A stretch of DNA of 64,000 bases, from assembly GCA_022826685.1 (NCBI GenBank), contig JAJDUL010000028.1, forward strand, positions 1 through 64,000, written 5' to 3'. Below, in pieces: positions 8,545-18,420 of this stretch (the stretch's first letter is position 1; each line of letters opens with the position of its first letter). This DNA comes from Gemmatimonadota bacterium (GTDB lineage Bacteria > Gemmatimonadota > Gemmatimonadetes > Palauibacterales > Palauibacteraceae). Position numbers and translations under genes: made by a program. Below the pieces are notes generated by a model. That model saw nothing but the letters and a program-made list of their open reading frames with translations, searched no databases and had not been told where the DNA came from.

Positions 8545-8909
8545 GTCGGGAGGATGATCCGGCTCTCCTCGCCCTTCCGGACCCCCTCGCCGATCGCCCG
8601 ATCCACCCGCTCCATGAGCTTCTCGAAGTTCGCCTGGGAGGAGATGAGCGCCTGGTAGCGGGCGTTCGTCTGGACCTTCTCCTGCAATTCGGCGAACTCC
8701 CGTTCCTGCTCCTCGGTCGGCTGCTCGCCGCGGCCCACGGCCTCCATGAGCGTGCTCTGCAGGTCGCGCAGACGGTTGAGCAGTTCCGTCGCGTCGCGAT
8801 CCTCGTCGATCTCGCGTCGGGCCGCGCGCAGGTAGGCGTATTCGGGCAACTGCGAGATGATGCGCCCCACCTCCTGCGCCTTCTCCAGCATGCGGTCTCG
8901 CTCGTCCAT
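8541..8909 (-). CDS. YlbF/YmcA family (Com_YlbF) small helical protein
   Basis: A 122-residue, almost wholly helical, charged protein: MLEKAQEVGRIISQLPEYAYL, LLNRLRDLQSTLMEAVGRG, then FAELQEKVQTNARYQALIS. This is the pattern of the YlbF/YmcA family, which in Bacillus forms the RicT/RicA/RicF complex affecting RNase Y-dependent mRNA maturation, competence and biofilm. The ATG at 8909 is chosen because the conserved region begins there; codons further upstream read into a GC-rich leader. It heads the ylbF, phosphatidyltransferase, ino1, tmk run, with a candidate promoter at 9040-9068. Its role in this organism is not known. Confidence 0.65.
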   Translation of the reverse strand: MDERDRMLEKAQEVGRIISQLPEYAYLRAARREIDEDRDATELLNRLRDLQSTLMEAVGRGEQPTEEQEREFAELQEKVQTNARYQALISSQANFEKLMERVDRAIGEGVRKGEESRIILPT

Positions 8910-9039
8910 GTCTCCGGCTCGAAACGGAATCAGGAAGCACCCCGGGCCGACGCGTCGGGCCGGCAGCGGGCGGAGGCGCGAATCGTCCGCCCGCTCTCCG
9001 CTCGCCATTCACGGGCCCGGGCCGACGATTCGACGCCCG

Positions 9040-9068
9040 AGTATAACCCGGCCCCGACCCCCACGCGA
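9040..9068 (-). promoter_or_regulatory. Candidate sigma70-type promoter for the ylbF-ino1-tmk run
   Basis: On the minus strand TATACT (9040-9045) is one base from the TATAAT consensus. It is preceded at exactly 17 bases by a weak -35 TCGCGT (9063-9068). It lies about 130 bases upstream of the ylbF-like start in an otherwise very GC-rich stretch. The weak -35 keeps confidence low. Confidence 0.35.
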
Positions 9069-9090
9069 CTTGAACGACCGGGGGGTGGCG

Positions 9091-9998
9091 CTAGCAGGAG
9101 TCGGCCTTCCGCGCGCTTGCAAAGCGGGGGCGGCCGGCGAGATCCGTCCCGATTCGACCGTCGGAAAGCGCGGCTTCGGCGTTCAGAAGCCGGAGGACGG
9201 CGGAGCCCTGCGACATCCCGATCTCGAGGAAGAGCGTGCCGCCGTCCCGAAGACGGCCCGCTGCCCCGGACACCACGGTTCGAATCACGTCCAGCCCATC
9301 CTCTCCGCCATCCAGTGCGACCCTCGGTTCGTGGTCGCGCACGGACCGTTCGAGGTCGGCGCATTCCCCCGTCGTCACATAGGGAGGATTCGAGAGGATG
9401 AGATCGAAGGCTTCGTCGGGCCCGAGGGCGGACCAGATGTCGGGAGGGCAGGCGCGCAGTTCGAGGTTCCGGACGTTTGCACGGCGGACGTTTTCACGGG
9501 CCAGATCGAGCGCGTCCTCGGACACGTCGAGTCCGATAACGCGGTCGGCGATCCCCTCGTCCAGGAGCGAGATCGCGATGGCGCCCGACCCGACGCCGAT
9601 GTCGAGTGCCTCGACGGGCGCGCTCCGGGCGCGGCGCCAGGCGGCGACGAGGTCGAGCAGTTGCTCGGTCTCCGGTCGGGGGATGAGGGCGCGGCCGTCC
9701 GACACGAGGCGCACACGCCGGAAATCGACCGTGCCCTCGATGTGCTGGAGCGGCTGACCCTCGAGACGGCGGGAGACTGCGCGCGCCACCGACGCCGCGC
9801 CGGCCGGATCGACCCGCTCTCCGCCGGAGACGGCGAGTTCGCTCCGCGACAGGCCAAGCGCCGCGGCCACGAGCCGTTCGGCTTCGACGCGGGGAGCTTC
9901 CAGCCCGGCCAACTCGAGTTCGCGCCGCACGCCCTGCACGATCTCGCGGCGCGTGGGACCCGCCGGCCGGCGCCCCGCCCCACCCGGGCGCGGTTCCG

Positions 9999-10002
<4 letters not shown>
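9091..10002 (-). CDS. prmC: Release factor glutamine methyltransferase (PrmC/HemK)
   Basis: Methylates the glutamine of the GGQ motif of peptide release factors using SAM. The 303-residue product has an N-terminal helical bundle, the conserved LQHIEGTVDF and IPRPETEQLLDL segments, the SAM-binding LDIGVGSGAIAISLL, and the catalytic NPPY at residues 205-208. The start is GTG at 10002, overlapping the prfA stop by four bases (GTGA). Coupling to its own substrate gene prfA is the classic arrangement. The stop is TAG. Confidence 0.94.
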
Positions 10003-11084
<1,082 letters not shown>

Positions 11085-11122
11085 CATCGTTCCCTGCTCG
11101 TTCTCTATTCGTTCTTTACATG

Positions 11123-11148
11123 AAAACGGGGTCCGCGAGGAACCCCGT
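11123..11148 (-). terminator. Intrinsic terminator downstream of rpmE
   Basis: On the minus strand ACGGGGT, a 9-base loop and ACCCCGT form a 7-bp stem followed directly by TTTTC. It is 39 bases after the rpmE stop and about 40 bases before prfA. It would end rpmE transcripts or act as a partial terminator reducing prfA-prmC expression relative to rpmE. Confidence 0.65.
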
Positions 11149-11186
11149 CATTTGGAAGGCAGGTTCGAGCGCCAGGCGCTTCCGGC

Positions 11187-11471
11187 TCAGGCATCGACCG
11201 CCGCGGCCTCCTCCTCGACGGCCTCCACCGCCGCCTGCTGCTCCGTCTCCGCCTTTTCACCGCCGCGGGCCTTCCCGTCGCCGTACTTGGCGATGAACCG
11301 CTCCACCCGTCCCGCGGTGTCGACGAGCTTCTGCCGACCCGTGAAGAAGGGGTGGCAATGCGAACAAATCTCGACGTGGATCTCGCCCACGGTCGAGGCG
11401 GTCTCCGTCTCCCGGCCGCACGCACAGGTGATCTTGGCGGGTGCGTACTCCGGATGTATGCCTGCCTTCAT
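11187..11471 (-). CDS. rpmE: 50S ribosomal protein L31, zinc-binding form, with acidic tail
   Basis: A 94-residue L31. The start MKAGIHPEY (ATG at 11471) is the family N terminus. The zinc site is visible as C-A-C in ITCACGRE and C-S-H-C in [13 protein letters not shown], so this is the C+ form rather than the zinc-independent paralogue. The family is usually about 70 residues; here an extra Ala/Glu-rich tail of some 24 residues follows [11 protein letters not shown]. The gene precedes prfA and prmC. Confidence 0.93.
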   Translation of the reverse strand: MKAGIHPEYAPAKITCACGRETETASTVGEIHVEICSHCHPFFTGRQKLVDTAGRVERFIAKYGDGKARGGEKAETEQQAAVEAVEEEAAAVDA

Positions 11472-11645
11472 GTCTTCCCCACGCGCTGGGTTGCCTGCCT
11501 CCGGCGGAGGCGTCTGCGGAACAGCCACGTAATCTAGCCGGAGCAGGGCAGCCCCTGCAAACAGCGGCTCCCGACACGTTTGCCGCCCTGGAATCACGCC
11601 CGCGGGACCGTGCGTTGGAGTCCAGCCTCAGGTAGACTCCCGACC

Positions 11646-12143
11646 ATGACCTACGACGCCCTGCTGTCACTCATCGATTTCCACTACTGGGCCCGCGACG
11701 GCACGCTGGACGCCGTCGAGCGGCTCGCGCCCGAGGATTTCCGCCGGGACCTGGGGAGCAGCTTCGGCTCCATCCGCGACACGCTCGCCCATGTGGTGTC
11801 CGCCGAATGGGTCTGGTGCTCACGCTGGCAGGGGCACTTCCCGACGGAGCATCTGCCGGCCGCCGACTTCGAGACGGTGGGCGACATTCGGGCGCGCTGG
11901 CTGGAGGAGGAGGCCCGTGTACGACGATTCGTCGCGGAACTCGATCCGGAGGACATCCACCGCGTGATGGAGTACCGGTTCTTCGATGGCGAAACGATGC
12001 GGGTCGTCTTCTGGCACATGCTGCAGCACGTCGTCAACCACGCGACCTACCACCGCGGACAGGTGACGACGATGCTGCGCCAGCTCGGCGCCGATCCGCC
12101 CCGCAACCAGGGCCTGATCGGCTTCTATCTTGAGCGGGCCTAG
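11646..12143 (+). CDS. DinB family protein
   Basis: A 165-residue four-helix-bundle protein of the DinB/YfiT group. Three metal-ligand histidines can be placed: in RDTLAHVVSAEWVW near residue 50 and in FWHMLQHVVNHATYHRGQVT near the C terminus. The family includes metal-dependent thiol S-transferases and many uncharacterised proteins. The ATG at 11646 follows a short leader and agrees with the usual family N terminus (LLSLIDFHYWARDGTL). It stands alone on the plus strand between rpmE and a convergent penicillin acylase gene. Function unknown. Confidence 0.8.
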   Translation: MTYDALLSLIDFHYWARDGTLDAVERLAPEDFRRDLGSSFGSIRDTLAHVVSAEWVWCSRWQGHFPTEHLPAADFETVGDIRARWLEEEARVRRFVAELDPEDIHRVMEYRFFDGETMRVVFWHMLQHVVNHATYHRGQVTTMLRQLGADPPRNQGLIGFYLERA

Positions 12144-12191
12144 CAGGCTCGGCGCCCCCCGTGGCTCGCGGCGTTCTGTGACGCACACAAG

Positions 12192-14714
12192 CTAGTTGGG
12201 CGTCAGCATCGTCCGGTCCGCGACGGCCGCCTCGACCTTCTCCCGCGAGTAGTAGAGCGGGAAGAAGCGGTCCTTCGCCCAGCCTTCGAACAGGTTCCGG
12301 TACATGGGATCGTCCGGGTCTCCCCCCTGCCCCGGCGTGTTCGTGAACACGGCCGTGTCCCAGTCGCCCGCCTCCGCGATGATCCGGAAGGAGGGACCTG
12401 ACGTCTGGTTGTCCCCTCCTCCCGTCTGGTTCACGGTGAAGCCGTTGCCTCCGCGCGGGAGCGGACCGACCTCGAGGCGCGCCCGCATCTCGGCGTTCAC
12501 GATCCCGGACAGCGGGTGCCGGAACCGGGCGTGCTTGAAGCGCACGTCGCCGTAGCGCCACGGATCGCCGCCGAAGCGATCCTCCAACCCGGCCAGGGCA
12601 TCGGCCAGCGTGCGGGCGAGGAAGGCGTCGCGACCCGCCACGGGATCCCCGTCTCCCAGTGGCGCGAACCACGCGGGCGGCGACCCGAGCCAGTCGATGA
12701 TCTTCTTCATCGAGACGCGCCCGAGCGACGCGCGGACTTCCGCGGGGACGACGAGTGGCACCATCTGGCGCTGGAGTTCTCGCTCCCACGACACGTAGAT
12801 CGCGGCCTCGCGGGACTCCGGGGCGAGCGCGAAGTCCCAGTCCAGCAGCTCACCCCGCGCCGCTTCCGCCCCGGGGGGCAGGTCGACGCCGCGCAGCATC
12901 GGCACGAGCGAGCGCGCCGGGAGCGACACGTAGTCCGTCGCAAGCTGCATCATCTCCGCCATCGTGAAGCGCTTCCCCGACGCGAGGACTTCGTCGATGC
13001 GCGCGCTCCGGAATGGGTCGCTCCAACTCCAGCCGACGGCGTCGCGGTGCTCATAGCCGGGCGGAACGAGGTTCTGGTTCGCCGTCGACCAGAAGCCCTT
13101 CTCCGGGTTGAACACGTGCGGCTTGTGCCGGATCTCGAGGTAGCCGTCCCACTCGTAGCGGCCGTCCCCCGGCACCGGGACGAGACCCGACCAGTTCCGG
13201 CGGATGGGCGCGATCCCCACGGACTGCCAGCCGATGTTCCCCTCCACGTCGGCCCACACCATGTTCTCGCCGGGGATGTTCGAGTAGTTGCAGGCGTCCC
13301 GGAACTCCTCCCACGTCTTCGCCTGGTTCATGCGCAGGCTCGCGAGGTACGGCGCGCCGCCGATCTCCATCCACCCCGCGCGCACCGCGTAGGCCAGATC
13401 GTTGTCCCGATCCTCGTATACGACGGGTCCGTGCCGCGTGTACCGGTGCCGGACCCGCTCGGCCGCGCGCCCTTCGACCGGGATCTCATCGTCGATGAGC
13501 CGCATCTCCTCCCAGTCGCCGCGGTACCAGTAGCGGTCCGGGTCGTCGGGGTGCGTGCGGTAGACGTAGAGATCCTCGGCGTCCGTCTGGAAGACGGTGA
13601 GTCCCCACGCGCCGTGCCCGTTGTGTCCGATCGAGATGCCCGGGAGGACCGGCTCGCCCCCGCCGATCACGTTCCAGCCCGGTCCGACGAGGTGGACCAG
13701 ATAGCGCAGCGACGGGGCCGCCTGCACCCGGTGGGGATCGTTCGCCATCAGCGCGTGGCCGCTCAGCGTGCGGCTCCCCGCCACGACCCAGTTGTTGCTT
13801 CCCGTCCCCATCCGCTCCGCCTCGAGGCGCTCCGCTTCGTAGGCTGCCGCCTCCCGGGCTTCCTCTTCGAGCGTCCGCAGGGCGAAGGCCTCCCCGTCGG
13901 AGGCGGTGGCGCGGAAGCGGGGCTCGATGTCTTCGGGCTGGAACCGGATGGACCCGCGGAAGGCCCGGTACACGTCGAGAATCTCGCGCCGGAGGAGTGA
14001 GCCGTCGATCGCGGGATCGAGATCGATGTCCGGCTCCCCCGGGTGGAAGTAGGAGACCTCCTTCACCTTCCCCGCCCCCACCGCCGCGACGGCGATCCCC
14101 AGGTCCAGCTCCTGCCCGATGTTCATGAGCAGGCCCTGGTGGCGGGAGATGACGACGTCCGGGGTCCACGGCTGCGGACGGACCCCCAGCATCTCGAACT
14201 CGACCGGAAGGAGATCGGGGTCCCGTTCCGTCTCGGCGATGTACGCGTTGATCCCGTCCGTGAAGGCCCGGATGATCTCGGCGCCGCGCGGGTGATAGTG
14301 ATTCAGTTCCGCTTCCAGATCGCCGCGGAAGCGGAACAGCCGTGCACCGCGGTCGCGCTCCAGTTCACGGGGACCGAGGATTTCGGAAACCGTGCCCGTG
14401 GCCTGGCGCCGCCAGAGTTCGAACTGGAAGAGGCGGTCGCGCGCGGCGCTGTACCCCTGCGCGAAGAAGAGGTCGTGCTCCGTCTCCGCGTAGATGTGGC
14501 TGACGCCCCACAGATCCTTGAGGATCTCGACTCCGGCCTCGAGCCCCGGGACCCGCAGGGTCTCCGTGTGGACCGGATCGAAGGCGGCGACCCGGTCCGG
14601 GAGGCCGCCTCGAAGGCCGTCGACGGTCGGCGCGCCGGGCAGGTGTCCACCGGAGCCCCGCAGGACCGGCAGGAGGAGGATGAGCGCGAACAGCGTGACG
14701 GATCGAACCCGCAT
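12192..14714 (-). CDS. Penicillin acylase family (S45) amidohydrolase, exported
   Basis: An 840-residue Ntn-hydrolase precursor of the S45 family (penicillin, cephalosporin and acyl-homoserine lactone acylases). A signal peptide occupies roughly residues 1-22. The alpha-chain segment includes LWGVSHIYAETEHDLFFAQG and RLFQFELWRRQATG. The autocatalytic nucleophile Ser 306 sits in GTGSNNWVVAG and becomes the beta-chain N terminus. GGNGFTVNQTGGGDNQTSGP near the C terminus is also typical. The start is ATG at 14714 with AAGGAG six bases upstream. The substrate cannot be predicted; quorum-signal or beta-lactam acyl amides are family precedents. The gene is convergent with the DinB gene. Confidence 0.9.
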   Translation of the reverse strand: MRVRSVTLFALILLLPVLRGSGGHLPGAPTVDGLRGGLPDRVAAFDPVHTETLRVPGLEAGVEILKDLWGVSHIYAETEHDLFFAQGYSAARDRLFQFELWRRQATGTVSEILGPRELERDRGARLFRFRGDLEAELNHYHPRGAEIIRAFTDGINAYIAETERDPDLLPVEFEMLGVRPQPWTPDVVISRHQGLLMNIGQELDLGIAVAAVGAGKVKEVSYFHPGEPDIDLDPAIDGSLLRREILDVYRAFRGSIRFQPEDIEPRFRATASDGEAFALRTLEEEAREAAAYEAERLEAERMGTGSNNWVVAGSRTLSGHALMANDPHRVQAAPSLRYLVHLVGPGWNVIGGGEPVLPGISIGHNGHGAWGLTVFQTDAEDLYVYRTHPDDPDRYWYRGDWEEMRLIDDEIPVEGRAAERVRHRYTRHGPVVYEDRDNDLAYAVRAGWMEIGGAPYLASLRMNQAKTWEEFRDACNYSNIPGENMVWADVEGNIGWQSVGIAPIRRNWSGLVPVPGDGRYEWDGYLEIRHKPHVFNPEKGFWSTANQNLVPPGYEHRDAVGWSWSDPFRSARIDEVLASGKRFTMAEMMQLATDYVSLPARSLVPMLRGVDLPPGAEAARGELLDWDFALAPESREAAIYVSWERELQRQMVPLVVPAEVRASLGRVSMKKIIDWLGSPPAWFAPLGDGDPVAGRDAFLARTLADALAGLEDRFGGDPWRYGDVRFKHARFRHPLSGIVNAEMRARLEVGPLPRGGNGFTVNQTGGGDNQTSGPSFRIIAEAGDWDTAVFTNTPGQGGDPDDPMYRNLFEGWAKDRFFPLYYSREKVEAAVADRTMLTPN

Positions 14715-14751
14715 CGGATTCTCCTTGGGTGGTCTTCTCTCGTGAGTCCGG

Positions 14752-15594
14752 CTACGACCCCGTGGCTTTCTTCTTCGCCGGCTCGTTCCCGGCCTCGTCG
14801 TCGGTCTCGGTCTCCGCGTCGTCGGACCCGGAGACGCTCGCCTTGAGCGCGGCCATGAGGTCGATGACCTTCGCCGTCGTTTCCTCCTCGACCGGCGCGG
14901 TGATCTCCGTCCCGTCGGCCACCTTGCGCTCGATCGCCGCGAGCATGCGCTGCCCGACCTCATCCTCGTACTTCGAGGGATCGAAGTCCTCCGAGGCGAT
15001 CTGCTCGATCAGCTGTACGGCGAGGCCGAGTTCCGCATCGGCGACCTCGCCCTCTCCCGACGGCACATCGGCGATGTCCCGCACCTCGTGCGCATAGTGC
15101 AGCTGTTCGAGAACGAGGTGGTCGCCCACCGGCCGCACGAGGACGAGATACTGCTTGCCGCGCGCCGCGTACTTCGCGAGGGCGGCCCAGCCCGTCTTCT
15201 TCATGGCGGCGCCGAGGAGCCGGTAGGCCTTGTCCCCTCCGCGCGCAGGCCCGAGGTAGTACGTCTTCCCGATATACGCCCGTTCGACCTGGTCCAGCGG
15301 CACGAACTCGACGATCTCGACCGCCTGCGTCGCCTCCGCCTCGAGCGCCTTCAGTTCCTCCGGCTTGAAGGTCACGTACTGGTCCTTCGCGAACTGGTAT
15401 CCCTTGATGAGATCGCTGCGCAGGACCGGCTCCCCCGTCTTCGCATCCACGTACTGCTGCTTCACGCGGGTCCCGTCGGGCGAGAGGAAGTTGAAGCGGA
15501 CCTTCTGCGAGTTTTCGGCGGACGAGTAGAGCTGGCACGGGATCGAAACGAGCCCGAACGAGATCGTCGCCGTTGCGATGGGTCGAGGGGACAT
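14752..15594 (-). CDS. ku: Ku protein, non-homologous end joining
   Basis: Homodimeric ring protein that binds DNA ends and recruits LigD. The 280-residue product has the bacterial Ku start ATATISFGLVSIPCQLYSS, then VRFNFLSPDGTRVKQQYVD, KGYQFAKDQYVTFKPEEL, and the core GKTYYLGPARGGDKAYRLL. The C-terminal tail is acidic and then lysine-rich (GNEPAKKKATGS), a possible DNA or LigD contact. It is divergent from ligD, 168 bases away, giving a complete two-component end-joining unit. Confidence 0.95.
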   Translation of the reverse strand: MSPRPIATATISFGLVSIPCQLYSSAENSQKVRFNFLSPDGTRVKQQYVDAKTGEPVLRSDLIKGYQFAKDQYVTFKPEELKALEAEATQAVEIVEFVPLDQVERAYIGKTYYLGPARGGDKAYRLLGAAMKKTGWAALAKYAARGKQYLVLVRPVGDHLVLEQLHYAHEVRDIADVPSGEGEVADAELGLAVQLIEQIASEDFDPSKYEDEVGQRMLAAIERKVADGTEITAPVEEETTAKVIDLMAALKASVSGSDDAETETDDEAGNEPAKKKATGS

Positions 15595-15672
15595 CCTGCG
15601 CCTCTCCGTGTGCGCGCCGGACCGCCCGGCGCGGCGTCAGTCCCCGGGCGTGATGCCGGACCGGGGGGCCGA

Positions 15673-15701
15673 ATTATAGGTTCCGGGCCGGATTGTGCAT
15701 A
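15673..15701 (-). promoter_or_regulatory. Candidate ku promoter in the ku-ligD divergent region
   Basis: On the minus strand a perfect TATAAT (15673-15678) is preceded at exactly 17 bases by TATGCA (15696-15701), a weak -35. It lies about 80 bases upstream of the ku ATG. The AT-rich island stands out in a GC-rich 168-base intergenic region shared with ligD. Confidence 0.4.
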
Positions 15702-15762
15702 CCGCTCCGGCCGTCCGCCGCCCGGAGCGCCCAAAAGCAGTGTTGGAAGACAGGCCGCGAGC

Positions 15763-18420
15763 ATGCCCCGAGGAAAACTCGAGGAATACCGGGACAAACG
15801 TGCTTCCGAGCGCACGCCGGAGCCCTTCGGCGGCGCGCCGGGGACGGGGGTCGGCGCGTTCGTCGTCCAGCTGCACGCGGCGACGCGCCGGCACTACGAC
15901 CTCCGCCTGGAGATCGGGGGCGTCCTCGTCTCGTGGGCCGTCCCGAAGGGCATTTCTCCCGACCCGGCGGACAAGAAGCTGGCGATGCACGTCGAGGACC
16001 ACCCGATCGAGTACATCGAGTTCGAGGGCGTGATTCCGAAGGGCGAGTACGGGGGCGGCGAGATGATCGTGTGGGACATCGGCCGCTGCATCATGCTCGA
16101 AGATCCGGAGGAGGGACTCGAGACGGGCAAGCTCCTGTTCGAACTCCGGGGCCACAAGCTCAAGGGGGTATGGACGCTCGTGCGGCTGGTGAAGGGGGAG
16201 ACCGGCAAGGAGTGGCTCCTCATCCGCGAGCGGCGCGGCGGGCACCCGATCCTTGAGGACGGATCGCTCCCGGAGACGTCCATCCTGTCGGGACTCACGG
16301 TCGAGCAGATGGCCGAGCGCGAGGGCGGCTGGTATCCGGGGGAGGATCTGGCCTCGGCCCTCGAGCGGGCCGGGGCGCCCGAGCGGCCGGTCGACCCCGC
16401 CGACGTGCGGTTCATGCTCGCCCAGCCCCGGGAGGAGGCGTTCGACGATCCCGCGTGGCACTTCGAGCTGAAACTCGACGGCTACCGCATGCTGGCCTCG
16501 GCCGTCGACGGAGCGGCCAGCCTCCTGACGCGGAACGGACACGACGCGCTCCCCACTTTTCCCGACATCGCCCGCGCCCTCCGCAAACTCCCCTTCCGGC
16601 GGGTGGTTCTGGACGGGGAGGTCGTCGTTCACGACGCCGCGGGCTACCCCAGCTTCCGGCGCCTGCAGAAGCGGGCCAGACTCTCGCGCCCACTCGATGT
16701 GCGGCACGCCTCCTTCGAGGCGCCGGCCAGCTTCTACGCCTTCGACCTGCTCGCCTTCGACGACCGCGATCTGCGCGATCTTCCGCTCTCCGAGCGTCGG
16801 TCCCTCCTGCGCGGCGTGGTGCCGGAGGCGGGCCCGATCCGGCTCAGCGAGCACTTCGAGGAGTGCGGGAAGGCCCTCTTCCGGCAGGTTCAGGAGATGG
16901 GACTCGAGGGGATCATGGCCAAGCGCGCCGACTCCCGGTACACCGGCGGCCGGTCTCCCGACTGGCGGAAGATCCACGCCGCGCGCGAGGACCGTTTCGT
17001 CATCGTCGGCTTCACGAGTCCCGCCGGCTCGCGGACGGGCTTCGGCGCCCTCCACCTCGGCGCGTACGGCCCCGCCGACGCCGCATCCCCCGCCAACCCC
17101 GCATCGGGGACCGCCGCGGGCGACGACGGCCTCGCCCTCCACTACATCGGTCGCGTGGGAACCGGCTTCGACGACGAGACGCTGGCGAAACTCCGGGCCC
17201 GGCTCGACGCGTTGGAGGCGGCCGCACCCGCATTCGCGACCCCGGCCCCCGCCGGCGACGATCACACCTGGGTCGAACCCGAACTCGTGGCGAAGGTCCG
17301 TTACAAGGAAATCACCGAGGGAGGCCTGCTCCGGCATGCCGTCTTTCTCGGACTCGCAAACAGCCCCGATGAGGACCGGGAAGACGCGGCGGAGGCGAGC
17401 GGCGAGAAGAAGGAGCGCGTCGTGCCCACCGACTGCCGCCTTCCGCGGGATCGGCGCGCGGCGCTGACCGATCCGGTTCGCGTGGACACGTCCCCCCCGC
17501 CCGTCGAGGAGTTGCCGCTCTCGAACCTCGACAAGGTCTTCTGGCCGGACGAGGGGTACACGAAGGGCGACCTGATCGCGTACTACCGGGACATCGCCCC
17601 GTGGCTGCTGAAGTTCCTCGAAGACCGGCCCCTGGTGCTCACCCGCTATCCGGACGGGATCGACGGGAAGTCCTTCTTTCAGAAGAACGCGCCGGGGTTC
17701 CAGCCCGAGTGGGTGCGTACGGAGGCGATCTGGAGCCGCGGCTCCGAGCGCGACATCCACTACTTCATCGCCGACGACCCGGCGGTGCTCGTGTACGTCG
17801 CGAATCTGGGCGCGATTCCGCTCCACGTGTGGGCGAGCCGCGCCGGGAGCCTGGACCGCCCCGACTGGTGCCTCCTCGACCTCGACCCCAAGCACAAGCG
17901 GGACGGAGAGGAGGTGTACGCCCCATTCGAGGAGGTCGTCGAGGTGGCGCGCGCGATCGGCGCGCTGTGCGAGGAGATCGGGCTCCCGAGCTATCCGAAG
18001 ACGAGTGGCTCCTCGGGGATCCACGTGATGATCCCGCTCGGCGGCCAGCTCGACTACGAACAGTCGCGGACCCTCGCGCAACTGCTGGCGACGGCGGTGG
18101 TGGCGGAGATCCCCGACCGGGCCACGATCGTCCGGAACCCCTCGCGGCGCGAAGGCAAAATCTACATCGATTACGTGCAGAACGGGCGCGGGCGGCTCGT
18201 CGTGGCGCCGTATTCCGTGCGGTCGCGCGCGGGGGCCACCGTGTCCGCGCCGCTGCGCTGGGCGGAAGTGAAGGAGGGATTCTCGATGGAAGACTTCACG
18301 ATCCGGACGATGCCGGAGCGCGCCCGGTCGCTGGACCCCGATCCGCTGCTCCGCGTGCTGTCGGAGGAGCCCGATCTCATGGGCGCGCTCGACGCGCTGC
18401 AGCGGAGGATCGGCGGGTGA
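15763..18420 (+). CDS. ligD: Multifunctional DNA ligase D (PE-LIG-POL)
   Basis: An 885-residue end-joining enzyme. The N-terminal 3'-phosphoesterase domain carries H38, H44, D46, R48 and H80, the same spacing as the catalytic set of Pseudomonas LigD. The central ATP-dependent ligase domain has the nucleotidyl Lys 237 in ELKLDGYRML, plus LEGIMAKRADSRY and DWRKIH. The C-terminal primase-polymerase domain includes LTRYPDGIDGKSFFQKN (from about 626) and the LDLDP acidic motif (about 706). The order PE-LIG-POL is the Pseudomonas order, unlike the mycobacterial POL-PE-LIG. The start is ATG at 15763. The downstream aminotransferase overlaps its stop by four bases. Confidence 0.95.
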   Translation: MPRGKLEEYRDKRASERTPEPFGGAPGTGVGAFVVQLHAATRRHYDLRLEIGGVLVSWAVPKGISPDPADKKLAMHVEDHPIEYIEFEGVIPKGEYGGGEMIVWDIGRCIMLEDPEEGLETGKLLFELRGHKLKGVWTLVRLVKGETGKEWLLIRERRGGHPILEDGSLPETSILSGLTVEQMAEREGGWYPGEDLASALERAGAPERPVDPADVRFMLAQPREEAFDDPAWHFELKLDGYRMLASAVDGAASLLTRNGHDALPTFPDIARALRKLPFRRVVLDGEVVVHDAAGYPSFRRLQKRARLSRPLDVRHASFEAPASFYAFDLLAFDDRDLRDLPLSERRSLLRGVVPEAGPIRLSEHFEECGKALFRQVQEMGLEGIMAKRADSRYTGGRSPDWRKIHAAREDRFVIVGFTSPAGSRTGFGALHLGAYGPADAASPANPASGTAAGDDGLALHYIGRVGTGFDDETLAKLRARLDALEAAAPAFATPAPAGDDHTWVEPELVAKVRYKEITEGGLLRHAVFLGLANSPDEDREDAAEASGEKKERVVPTDCRLPRDRRAALTDPVRVDTSPPPVEELPLSNLDKVFWPDEGYTKGDLIAYYRDIAPWLLKFLEDRPLVLTRYPDGIDGKSFFQKNAPGFQPEWVRTEAIWSRGSERDIHYFIADDPAVLVYVANLGAIPLHVWASRAGSLDRPDWCLLDLDPKHKRDGEEVYAPFEEVVEVARAIGALCEEIGLPSYPKTSGSSGIHVMIPLGGQLDYEQSRTLAQLLATAVVAEIPDRATIVRNPSRREGKIYIDYVQNGRGRLVVAPYSVRSRAGATVSAPLRWAEVKEGFSMEDFTIRTMPERARSLDPDPLLRVLSEEPDLMGALDALQRRIGG

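Noticed and set aside
15637-18081. Minus-strand open frame of 814 codons opposite ligD
   Set aside because: LigD on the other strand has complete catalytic motifs; the antisense frame has none.
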